Origin: Periweissella fabaria
GTDB lineage: Bacteria > Bacillota > Bacilli > Lactobacillales > Lactobacillaceae
Assembly (NCBI RefSeq): GCF_918814575.1
Contig: NZ_CAKKNS010000001.1
Span: forward strand, 210,182-274,181
Reading direction: 5' to 3'
Length of the DNA stretch: 64,000 nucleotides
The notes below the pieces were generated by a model. The model did not search any database and had not been told where the DNA came from. It saw only the letters and a list, made by a program, of their open reading frames with translations. This document shows, in pieces, positions 57,125-64,000 of this stretch (the stretch's first letter is position 1; each line of letters starts with the position of its first letter). Both the position numbers and the translations under genes were made by a program.

Positions 57125-58315
57125 ATGACAAACGATCCACGTTACTTTGGCCAATACGGTGGCCAGTTTATTCCCGAATTATTGATGCCAGCAGTGAATG
57201 AAGTTGCCACGGCTTTTCACCATTATCGTGAAGATCCCGCCTTTCAAGCGGAACTCAAAGACTTATTTATCAATTATGCCAATCGGCCATCGTTACTGTA
57301 CCATGCCAAGAATATGTCTGCTGACTTAGGGGGAGCACAAATTTATTTAAAGCGTGAGGATCTAAATCATACCGGAGCCCACAAAATTAATAATGTTTTA
57401 GGGCAAGCGTTAGTTGCTAAAAAAATGGGTAAAAAACGTTTAATTGCTGAAACTGGGGCTGGTCAACATGGGGTCGCCACCGCAACTGCTGCTGCTTTAT
57501 TTGGTTTAGAATGTGAAATTTTTATGGGTAAAGAAGATACTGACCGCCAAGCGTTAAATGTTTATCGGATGAAAATGTTGGGTGCCAAGGTTAATGCCGT
57601 CACTACTGGTACCCAAGTATTAAAAGATGCGGTCAATGCAACATTTCAAGATTGGACTAAACGCATTGACGATACCTTTTACGTTTTGGGTTCAGCCGTT
57701 GGACCATATCCATTCCCGGAAATGGTTAAATATTTCCAGTCAGTTATTAGCCAAGAAGCCCGCGAACAATTCTTGTACCAAACGGGGCGCTTACCCGATG
57801 CCGTCTTAGCATGTGTTGGGGGTGGGTCAAATGCGATTGGTTCATTTGCCAACTTTATCGATGATGCCGCCGTGCAATTAATTGGTGTTGAAGCCGCTGG
57901 TAAAGGGGTTGATACGAACCAAACGGCCGCTACGATGACACGTGGGAGTGTCGGTATCTTCCATGGGATGAAATCGCAATTCTTACAATCTAGTGATGGT
58001 CAAATTGACCCAGTTTACAGTATCTCAGCCGGACTTGATTATCCGGGGATTGGTCCAGAACATGCCTACTTACGGGATATTAAACGAGCACAATATGTGC
58101 CAATCACTGATGATGAAGCGGTTGCCGCTTTTGATTATATTGCAAAACAAGAGGGAATAATTGCCGCAATTGAAAGTTCGCATGCTGTCGCTTACGCAAT
58201 GAAATTAGCACCAACAATGCGGCCTGACCAACAAATTATGGTGACACTAAGTGGTCGGGGAGATAAAGATGTCGCTGCAATTGCGCGTTATAAAGGAGTT
58301 GACTTACATGAGTAA
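57125..58315 (+). CDS. trpB: Tryptophan synthase beta subunit
   Basis: 396 residues. The PLP lysine lies in [14 protein letters not shown] (Lys87) and the phosphate-binding GGGSNA near residue 230. It condenses indole with serine to give tryptophan. ATG at 57125 is favoured because GAGG is 8 bases away; the ATG at 57119 is too close. First gene of the operon, which is unusual. Ends 8 bases into trpD. Confidence 0.95.
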   Translation: MTNDPRYFGQYGGQFIPELLMPAVNEVATAFHHYREDPAFQAELKDLFINYANRPSLLYHAKNMSADLGGAQIYLKREDLNHTGAHKINNVLGQALVAKKMGKKRLIAETGAGQHGVATATAAALFGLECEIFMGKEDTDRQALNVYRMKMLGAKVNAVTTGTQVLKDAVNATFQDWTKRIDDTFYVLGSAVGPYPFPEMVKYFQSVISQEAREQFLYQTGRLPDAVLACVGGGSNAIGSFANFIDDAAVQLIGVEAAGKGVDTNQTAATMTRGSVGIFHGMKSQFLQSSDGQIDPVYSISAGLDYPGIGPEHAYLRDIKRAQYVPITDDEAVAAFDYIAKQEGIIAAIESSHAVAYAMKLAPTMRPDQQIMVTLSGRGDKDVAAIARYKGVDLHE

Positions 58316-59333
58316 AATTCAAGATGCATTAAAAACCTTATCTTTACGTCAAAATTTAACAACAAGCCAAGCTGAGGACGTGATGAATGAAATTATGGCT
58401 GGCCAAGCATCAGATATTGAAATTGCTGCTTATTTAATGGGCTTAGCAGTTAAAAACGAATCTATTCCTGAGATTGTTGGTTAGGCCCAAGCAATGATCG
58501 CTCATAGTGTTGAAATTCCAGCGGAGTTAGCGGCAATGGATATTGTGGGGACTGGTGGTGATATGGCGAATACATTTAACATTTCGACGACCGCTAGTTT
58601 TATTGTTGCCGCTGCGGGTGTGCCGGTTGTTAAGCACGGTAATCGGGCTGCGAGTTCTAAATCTGGTACAGCCGATGCCTTGGAAAGTTTGGGTATCAAT
58701 ATTAATTTGAATCCCAAAGCAGCCACCGCAGTATTAAAAGCGACGGGGCAAACTTTCTTATTTGCCCGCACGTATCATCCAGCTATGAAATACGTGGCTC
58801 AAGTCCGTCATAGTTTGGGGTTACGAACGGTCTTTAATGTTTTAGGCCCGTTAACAAATCCGACTCGCCCACAAAGCATGCTAATGGGGGTATATTCCAA
58901 ACATTTATTAGTCCCACTAGCACATGTGTTAGCGCAACTAGGTGTTAAAAATGCAATCTTGGTTACTGGTCAAGATGGGCTCGATGAAGTAACGCTGACT
59001 ACTAAAACCGACTTAGTTATTTTACGAGATTATCAGATTACGACAATGGTCTTTGATCCAGCGGAGTATGGTTTTAATTACTGCCAACTTGCCGATTTAC
59101 GGGGTGGTGAACCACGTGATAATGCAGCGAGTACGCAAGCCATTTTAGCAGGGGAACTACCTGGTCCCAAGACTGATATTGTGATTTTAAATGCCGCAAT
59201 GGTGCTATATGCTGCCGCCCAAGTTCCCGACATTCAAGCTGGAATTGATCGTGCGCAAACCATCCTTACTAGTGGCTTGGCCTTAGCACAACTAACCAAG
59301 CTCCAAGCTGCTACGATGGAGGTTCGCCAATGA
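58308..59333 (+). pseudogene. trpD: Anthranilate phosphoribosyltransferase with an amber codon at codon 59
   Basis: The frame from ATG 58308 reads [20 protein letters not shown] ... SIPEIVG, then TAG (58482-58484), then [26 protein letters not shown]... for a full TrpD of about 341 residues. The catalytic and PRPP-binding parts ([37 protein letters not shown]) lie after the stop. A second start at ATG 58494 would lack the N-terminal helical domain. The stop probably abolishes tryptophan synthesis unless it is suppressed or an assembly error. Confidence 0.9.
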
Positions 59334-60127
59334 TTTTAGATGATCTAGTTGCCACAACACGTCAACATATGGTGGCACGCCAAGCCCAAGTATCACTCGC
59401 TGATTTACAAGCGCAAATTGCAGCACAACCCGTCCGGCGTTCATTTGATGTTGCGCAATTGATGAGACAACCAATGACAGTGATTGCTGAAATTAAACAA
59501 GCGTCACCATCCAAAGGGCAAATTGTGGCGCCCACAGCGTTTGATTACCAACAAATTGCCCGTGATTATACAGCCGCCAAAGTCGACATGATTAGTGTTT
59601 TGACGGAAGAAGAGTACTTTAAAGGGTCCTTAGCGATTTTAACGGCAGTTGCCCAAACAACCCCGTTACCAATTTTACGTAAGGACTTTACCATTGATCC
59701 TTATATGATTTATGAAGCAAAGGCTGCCGGTGCAAGTGCCATTTTACTAATTGTGGCAATTTTAACGGACGCGCAACTTACCCAATACTTGGCATTAGCT
59801 ACTGAACTAGGGCTAGCAGCAATCGTTGAAGCTCATGATAGTGCAGAAGTTGAACGTGCTGTCATGGCGGGGGCGCAAATTATTGGTGTTAATAATCGCA
59901 ATCTCAAAGATTTTACGGTTGATTTTGCGAATACTCAACGTCTTCGGACAAGCATTCCTGCAGAGATTGCGGTCATTTCCGAATCCGGGATTAAAACTCG
60001 AGCGGATGTTGCCCAACTCGAACAAGCCGGAGTTAATGGGATTTTAGTTGGGGAAACGTTCATGCGAGCCCCTAATAAACAAGCAATGATTAATGAATTA
60101 CGCGGGTTCAAATATGACCAAAATTAA
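59330..60127 (+). CDS. trpC: Indole-3-glycerol phosphate synthase
   Basis: 265 residues. [20 protein letters not shown] (catalytic Glu and Lys), [40 protein letters not shown] and [20 protein letters not shown] are all in place. Converts CdRP to indole-3-glycerol phosphate in a TIM barrel. Starts 4 bases inside the trpD end. Confidence 0.95.
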   Translation: MILDDLVATTRQHMVARQAQVSLADLQAQIAAQPVRRSFDVAQLMRQPMTVIAEIKQASPSKGQIVAPTAFDYQQIARDYTAAKVDMISVLTEEEYFKGSLAILTAVAQTTPLPILRKDFTIDPYMIYEAKAAGASAILLIVAILTDAQLTQYLALATELGLAAIVEAHDSAEVERAVMAGAQIIGVNNRNLKDFTVDFANTQRLRTSIPAEIAVISESGIKTRADVAQLEQAGVNGILVGETFMRAPNKQAMINELRGFKYDQN

Positions 60128-60689
60128 ACTGTGTGGTAATTTTCGCCTCCAAGATATTGACTACTTGAATCAAGTACAACCTGATTTTGCCGGCCTTATT
60201 TTAGCGCCTGGTCATCGCCGTAGTGTCAGTCGAACCTTAGCGCAAACGATGCGGTCACAGTTAGCTGATAATATTCCGTTAGTCGGCGTGTTTATGAACC
60301 AAAGTCTCCGTGAAATTCTGAGTTATCAAGATATTATCCAATATGTTCAACTCCATGGCCAAGAAGACGAAGCCCTTGTTGCCGCTATCCAGGCCCATGG
60401 GTTACCAGTGATAAAAGTGATGACACCCGACCAACAAGTTAGCACACACGCCGCTTATCGCTTAATTGATGCGGGCGCCGGGGATGGGCAGGTATTTGAT
60501 TGGCAACAAGTTGTCGCTAGTACGACACCAACAATGTTAGCGGGGGGCTTGAATATTAGTAATCTTGAGCAGGCCATTCACCAAGTGCAACCAGATGTAG
60601 TTGATATTTCATCAGGTAGTGAATTAGCCGGTATTAAAAACTTGGCCCAAATGCAGAAATTAGTCCAAAAAGTGAGGAATCAAACATGA
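60114..60689 (+). CDS. trpF: Phosphoribosylanthranilate isomerase
   Basis: 191 residues from [20 protein letters not shown] (ATG 60114, overlapping trpC). Catalytic Cys in K-L-C-G, HRRSVSR, VGVFMNQSLREIL, VQLHGQED and DAGAGDGQVFDW, DISSGSELAGIKN are recognisable. The usual K-I-C-G-x-T is K-L-C-G-N-F here. The pathway context leaves no doubt. Confidence 0.92.
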   Translation: MTKIKLCGNFRLQDIDYLNQVQPDFAGLILAPGHRRSVSRTLAQTMRSQLADNIPLVGVFMNQSLREILSYQDIIQYVQLHGQEDEALVAAIQAHGLPVIKVMTPDQQVSTHAAYRLIDAGAGDGQVFDWQQVVASTTPTMLAGGLNISNLEQAIHQVQPDVVDISSGSELAGIKNLAQMQKLVQKVRNQT

Positions 60690-61456
60690 AATCATTAACT
60701 GAAACGCTTCAAGAACCTGGTAAATTTATTGCTTTTACCGTCGTCGGTGATCCTGATTTAGACCACACGGTTGAATACGTCGTGGCAATGGCTCAAGCTG
60801 GTGCGGATGTTGTTGAGCTGGGGATTGCCTTTAGTGATCCGAGTGCTGATGGGCCGACAATTTTAAGTGCTGACCAACGGGCCTTAGACAACGGCGTGAC
60901 AACCGCTAAAGTTTTTGCAACGGTCGCTCGGATTCGGCAACAGACCGATGTGCCATTAGTTTTTTTGACCTATACCAATATTGCCTTCAAATACGGGTAC
61001 GAGCAATTTCTAGCCCAAATGCAAGCCCACGATGTTCAAGGACTTATTCTCCCCGATCTACCACTTGAAGAGCAGGCGGCCTTCTTACCATTAGCGCAAC
61101 AATATGGGCGTGATTTTATCCAACTGGTTACAAGTAAATCAATCCATCGGTTACCAGATATTCTTAAACGAGCCTCTGGTTTTGTCTATGTCGTGTCATC
61201 ATTAGGAATTACGGGTACCCGCCAGAAATTATCCAATGAAGCTAATCAGATTATTGGTGAGATTCGCAAATATAGTGATATTCCAGTGGGGGTTGGTTTT
61301 GGTATTAGTAGTGTTGAACATGCCCGTCAGTTTCCAACAGCTAATGCCATTATTGTGGGTTCCGCGATTGTTAAAATCATTGCCCAACACCCCTATGATG
61401 CCGGGCCATATTTAACAACGTTCATTACCGCAATGAAGGAGGCGCAGCATGCGTAA
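60686..61456 (+). CDS. trpA: Tryptophan synthase alpha subunit
   Basis: 256 residues. ELGIAFSDPSADGPTILSAD holds the catalytic Glu and Asp; Ala replaces the usual Pro in GIPFSDP. GLILPDLPLEEQ and SSLGITGTRQKLSNEA are conserved. It cleaves indole-3-glycerol phosphate and channels indole to TrpB, encoded four genes upstream. Starts 4 bases inside trpF. Confidence 0.93.
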   Translation: MKSLTETLQEPGKFIAFTVVGDPDLDHTVEYVVAMAQAGADVVELGIAFSDPSADGPTILSADQRALDNGVTTAKVFATVARIRQQTDVPLVFLTYTNIAFKYGYEQFLAQMQAHDVQGLILPDLPLEEQAAFLPLAQQYGRDFIQLVTSKSIHRLPDILKRASGFVYVVSSLGITGTRQKLSNEANQIIGEIRKYSDIPVGVGFGISSVEHARQFPTANAIIVGSAIVKIIAQHPYDAGPYLTTFITAMKEAQHA

Positions 61457-62813
61457 AGTTAAAAAATTAGATGCCGATACGCTCACGGTTGTTAGTGCCT
61501 ATATGCGTTTACGGGGAACGAAGACCTTCTTGTTAGAGTCGAAAGGTAACCAAACGGCTAGTGCTAATTATTCAATCATTGCCGTTGATCCAGTCCATGA
61601 ATTTCAAGCGACCGGGACTGCGATTTATATTGATGGTCAATTACAAGCATCGACCGATCCCTTACAAGCGTTACAAGCTTTAGTTGTCCAACAAGAAGAA
61701 CCAATTCCCGGATTACCATTCCAAGGTGGTGCGATTGGCTATGTGGGATTTGATACGGTAGCGGTATATGAAGATTTAGGGGCACAACCGGTTAATGATT
61801 TAAACATGCCGGATATGCATTTGTTTGTGTATGAGACGTTTATTATCTTTGATAACCAAGCACAAACCCTAACCATAGTTGCGGATAATTGCTATTCAGG
61901 CCGGACCAATTTAGATGCGGTGATAACTAACATTATTGAGCAACTACATGCAGTCCAGCCGGCCGAAGATGTCCCAGTTAAGCTCCATGAATTACAACCT
62001 AAACCGAATATGAGTCCAGCACAATTTACCGGGATGGTTGAGCAAGCCCAAGCATTAATTACAGCGGGGGATATGTTTCAGATTGTGCCATCACAACGTT
62101 TTGAATTTGACTTTGTTGATGATCCATTTGATTTTTATCGGCAGTTACGGCGTTCCAATCCATCACCGTATATGTATTTTCTAGATTATGGTCCTTATCA
62201 GATTATAGGTGCTTCACCGGAAAGTCTCGTTACAGTCCGTGGGGATGTCGTTACAACTAATCCGATTGCTGGTACACGCAAACGTGGTCGTGATGCGGTT
62301 CATGATCAAGCTTTAGCTAAGGAGCTACAAACAGACGAAAAAGAATTAGCCGAACATCGGATGTTAGTTGATTTAGGTCGCAATGATATTGGCAAGATTA
62401 GTACGTATGGGTCAGTCAAAGTAACACGATTACTCGAATTAGAGAAATATCAATACGTGATGCACTTAGTGTCTGAGGTTCAAGGCCAATTAATCCCCAA
62501 GACCCCAGCAATTGAAGCACTAAAAGCAACTTTACCGGCTGGTACGGTTTCAGGGGCGCCCAAAGTACGTGCTTTACAACGTTTATATGAATTAGAACCC
62601 GTCAAACGTGGGGTCTATGCCGGGGCAGTGGGGTATCTCTCACAAGATAATCAGCTTGATTTTGCGATTGCAATTCGTACGATGATTGTCAAAGATGGTC
62701 AAGGCTATGTCCAAGCAGGTGCGGGGATTGTATATGACTCAATTGCGGCTAATGAATATCAAGAGACACTCAATAAAGCACGCGGTTTATTGAACGTGGG
62801 AGGGTTAAGATGA
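61449..62813 (+). CDS. trpE: Anthranilate synthase component I
   Basis: 454 residues. The N-terminal TFLLESKGNQTASANYSIIA with Leu-Leu-Glu-Ser and Ser is the feedback-inhibition site for tryptophan. The catalytic part has NPSPYMYFLDYGPYQIIGAS, NPIAGTRKRG, DEKELAEHRMLVDLGRNDIG and the GAPKVRA loop. It makes anthranilate from chorismate and ammonia from TrpG. It is the sixth gene, whereas it is usually first. Confidence 0.95.
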   Translation: MRKVKKLDADTLTVVSAYMRLRGTKTFLLESKGNQTASANYSIIAVDPVHEFQATGTAIYIDGQLQASTDPLQALQALVVQQEEPIPGLPFQGGAIGYVGFDTVAVYEDLGAQPVNDLNMPDMHLFVYETFIIFDNQAQTLTIVADNCYSGRTNLDAVITNIIEQLHAVQPAEDVPVKLHELQPKPNMSPAQFTGMVEQAQALITAGDMFQIVPSQRFEFDFVDDPFDFYRQLRRSNPSPYMYFLDYGPYQIIGASPESLVTVRGDVVTTNPIAGTRKRGRDAVHDQALAKELQTDEKELAEHRMLVDLGRNDIGKISTYGSVKVTRLLELEKYQYVMHLVSEVQGQLIPKTPAIEALKATLPAGTVSGAPKVRALQRLYELEPVKRGVYAGAVGYLSQDNQLDFAIAIRTMIVKDGQGYVQAGAGIVYDSIAANEYQETLNKARGLLNVGGLR

Positions 62814-63385
62814 TTTTACTTGTTGATAATTATGATTCGTTTACGTACAACCTCGCCCAAATGATTGGCCAACTAACCACGGTGCGTGTCATGCGTAATG
62901 ACGACCCGCAATTAGTTGCGGTTGCTGCGACAGCGACGGGCATTGTGTTCTCACCTGGACCAGGGACCCCAGAGCAAGCCGGCCAAATGGAAGCCGTAAT
63001 TAAGCAATTTGCATCGACAAAACCAATGCTAGGAATTTGTTTGGGGCACCAAGCTATGGCCGAAGTATTTGGTGGGCAAATTGTTTTAGCACCACATATT
63101 CGTCATGGGAAAGTCTCGACGATGACCACGCGAGCGGGAACTTTATTTACCGAAGGCGACTATGATATTATGCGCTACCACTCACTAATTATTGATCCAC
63201 AACACTTACCAACGGATTTTATTGTTACCGGTCAAGCAGACGATGATGGTGAAATTATGGCCATGGAGCACCAGAATTTACCACTCTATGGACTACAATT
63301 TCATCCAGAATCAATTGGGACCCCGGCTGGCATGCAGATGTTAGAAAAATTTATTACGGTTACTGAAAAAAAGCAATTCATTTAA
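62810..63385 (+). CDS. trpG: Anthranilate synthase component II (glutamine amidotransferase)
   Basis: 191 residues. Class I amidotransferase triad: Cys77 in GICLGHQAMAEVFGG, and His-x-Glu in LQFHPESI. SPGPGTPEQAG is the oxyanion loop. Delivers ammonia to TrpE; may also serve PabA in folate synthesis. Overlaps trpE by 4 bases and ends the operon; no strong terminator follows before the aroA promoter. Confidence 0.95.
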   Translation: MILLVDNYDSFTYNLAQMIGQLTTVRVMRNDDPQLVAVAATATGIVFSPGPGTPEQAGQMEAVIKQFASTKPMLGICLGHQAMAEVFGGQIVLAPHIRHGKVSTMTTRAGTLFTEGDYDIMRYHSLIIDPQHLPTDFIVTGQADDDGEIMAMEHQNLPLYGLQFHPESIGTPAGMQMLEKFITVTEKKQFI

Positions 63386-63393
63386 TTTAATAG

Positions 63394-63422
63394 TTGACAG
63401 TCAAGATTAACTTAGATATTAT
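63394..63422 (+). promoter_or_regulatory. Promoter of the aroA leader
   Basis: TTGACA (63394-63399), 17 bases, TATTAT (63417-63422), immediately after trpG. Confidence 0.75.
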
Positions 63423-63459
63423 GAGAGCACGATTAAATTATTAAACGAGGAATTATATT

Positions 63460-63510
63460 ATGAAATTTACCAAAATCCAATTTAATAACTCATATTACTT
63501 CTATTTCTAA
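63460..63510 (+). CDS. Phe/Tyr-rich leader peptide, 16 residues
   Basis: MKFTKIQFNNSYYFYF then TAA; ATG follows ACGAGG at 9 bases. Of 16 residues, four are Phe and three Tyr, and five of them form a run at the end (Y-Y-F-Y-F). Such a run makes the ribosome stall when charged tRNA-Phe or tRNA-Tyr is short, the hallmark of attenuation control. The downstream gene aroA makes the precursor of both amino acids. Confidence 0.75.
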   Translation: MKFTKIQFNNSYYFYF

Positions 63511-63688
63511 TCTCATGATTGCATGTGCAGGGCACGTCAATCATGACGTGCCCGAAATAGAAGCAACTTCTATTGCAACGAATCGGGCGTAACTTTTAAG
63601 CGCTCGGTCTGGAATAGGGATAATCGGCTAATATTGATTTTTCTTAAACGAACCGACGCTAAAACTAGCGCAGCGGTTCGTTTTTTTT
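63498..63688 (+). promoter_or_regulatory. Attenuator region of aroA with alternative hairpins and terminator
   Basis: Segment 1, CTTCTATTTC (63498-63507), lies in the leader's Phe/Tyr codons and is complementary to segment 2, GAAATAGAAG (63554-63563). Segment 2 can instead pair with segment 3, CTTCTATT (63567-63574), with a 3-base loop. Between 1 and 2 is a 10-bp hairpin (GGGCACGTCA, 63530-63553). A terminator with arms AACGAACCG-A-CGCTA and TAGCG-CAG-CGGTTCG ends in eight T (63647-63688). AGCGCTCGG at 63599 could pair with CCGACGCT of its first arm. Confidence 0.65.
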
Positions 63689-63734
63689 ATACCTAAATTT
63701 ACGAAATTAGTAAAATCAAGACAGGAGTAACACG

Positions 63735-64000
63735 ATGAATCCACTAAAAACACCAACCTTAACCGGGACAATTCGACCGGCCAGCGATAAAAGCATGACG
63801 CACCGGGCCTTAATCCTAGGGGCACTTACTCTAGGTGAGACCACTATTTTAAATCCACTTGCATCAGATGATATTAACCAGACCATTCAGGCCCTTGAGC
63901 AATTGGGCATTACAATCACCCGTGATGATGAGCATGCTTGTATTAAAGTTCAAGGACTTGGGCGTCGCGGCATCCAAGCATACGTGGCTACTTTGGCCAC
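63735..64000 (+). CDS. aroA: 3-phosphoshikimate 1-carboxyvinyltransferase (EPSP synthase), partial
   Basis: The first 88 codons to the window edge: MNPLKTPTLTGTIRPASDKS, then MTHRALILGALTLGETTILN and PLASDDINQTIQALEQLGIT. The D-K-S-x-x-H-R-A and L-x-S-D-D motifs identify EPSP synthase (shikimate-3-phosphate binding). AGGAG lies 7 bases before the ATG. Controlled by the attenuator above. The C-terminal domain is outside the window. Confidence 0.93.
   Translation, partial: MNPLKTPTLTGTIRPASDKSMTHRALILGALTLGETTILNPLASDDINQTIQALEQLGITITRDDEHACIKVQGLGRRGIQAYVATLA

Overview
The window looks like a piece of chromosome from a low-GC lactic acid bacterium of the Lactobacillaceae, probably from the Weissella/Leuconostoc side. 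The reasons are an SpxB-type pyruvate oxidase, a quinone-linked D-lactate dehydrogenase, CcpA-type cre boxes, a T-box tryptophan operon and a Siphovirus-type prophage of the lactobacillus kind. The sequence does not fix the genus or species.

Left chromosomal arm (1-17300). An AT-rich island holds two divergent genes, an FRG-domain protein and a SIR2-like NAD-binding protein, which together look like a phage-defence pair. Next come remnants of small genes, dld, an XRE regulator with a DUF3278-type membrane partner and a 24-bp palindromic operator, an MFS transporter, a two-gene ABC exporter whose ATPase starts with CTG, a decayed toxin-antitoxin locus, a GNAT acetyltransferase, and an spxB-like gene interrupted by an in-frame TAA. 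A sugar catabolic cluster follows: FucP-type permease, FGGY kinase, then an epimerase cut in two by the prophage.

Prophage (about 17293-55423). It sits inside the epimerase gene, with an AAATTTGTG core at both ends. The order is integrase, immunity genes (ImmA-type peptidase, repressor, Cro), antirepressors, recombination (RecT and a PD-(D/E)XK nuclease), a replication initiator with three internal palindromic iterons, HNHc, Ssb, an ArpU-type late regulator, and a late promoter carrying four direct repeats at 11-bp spacing. The late leader has a terminator, a tRNA-Phe, a structured RNA region and a tRNA-like element lacking the anticodon arm. Terminase, portal, scaffold, capsid, connector, tail, holin and endolysin genes follow. 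A structured leader motif recurs before five phage genes.

Between the lysis genes and attR there is an unusual non-coding stretch (51640-52925, plus one outlier at 55193-55289). It holds about ten short promoter-to-terminator units, most sharing a terminator loop close to TTAATTGG. I read these as a family of tandem small RNAs and consider them, with the late-leader RNA, the most novel content. Cargo genes follow (a YagU-like membrane protein, a Gfo/Idh/MocA oxidoreductase and a GlsB/YeaQ-like protein).

Right chromosomal arm (55424-64000). The rest of the epimerase, a small lipoprotein, and a T-box controlled trp operon in the order B-D-C-F-A-E-G, with an amber codon in trpD. Last is aroA, preceded by a 16-residue Phe/Tyr-rich leader peptide and a set of alternative hairpins that look like a classical ribosome-stalling attenuator. 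Several genes carry premature stops or frameshifts, which could be real decay or assembly error.
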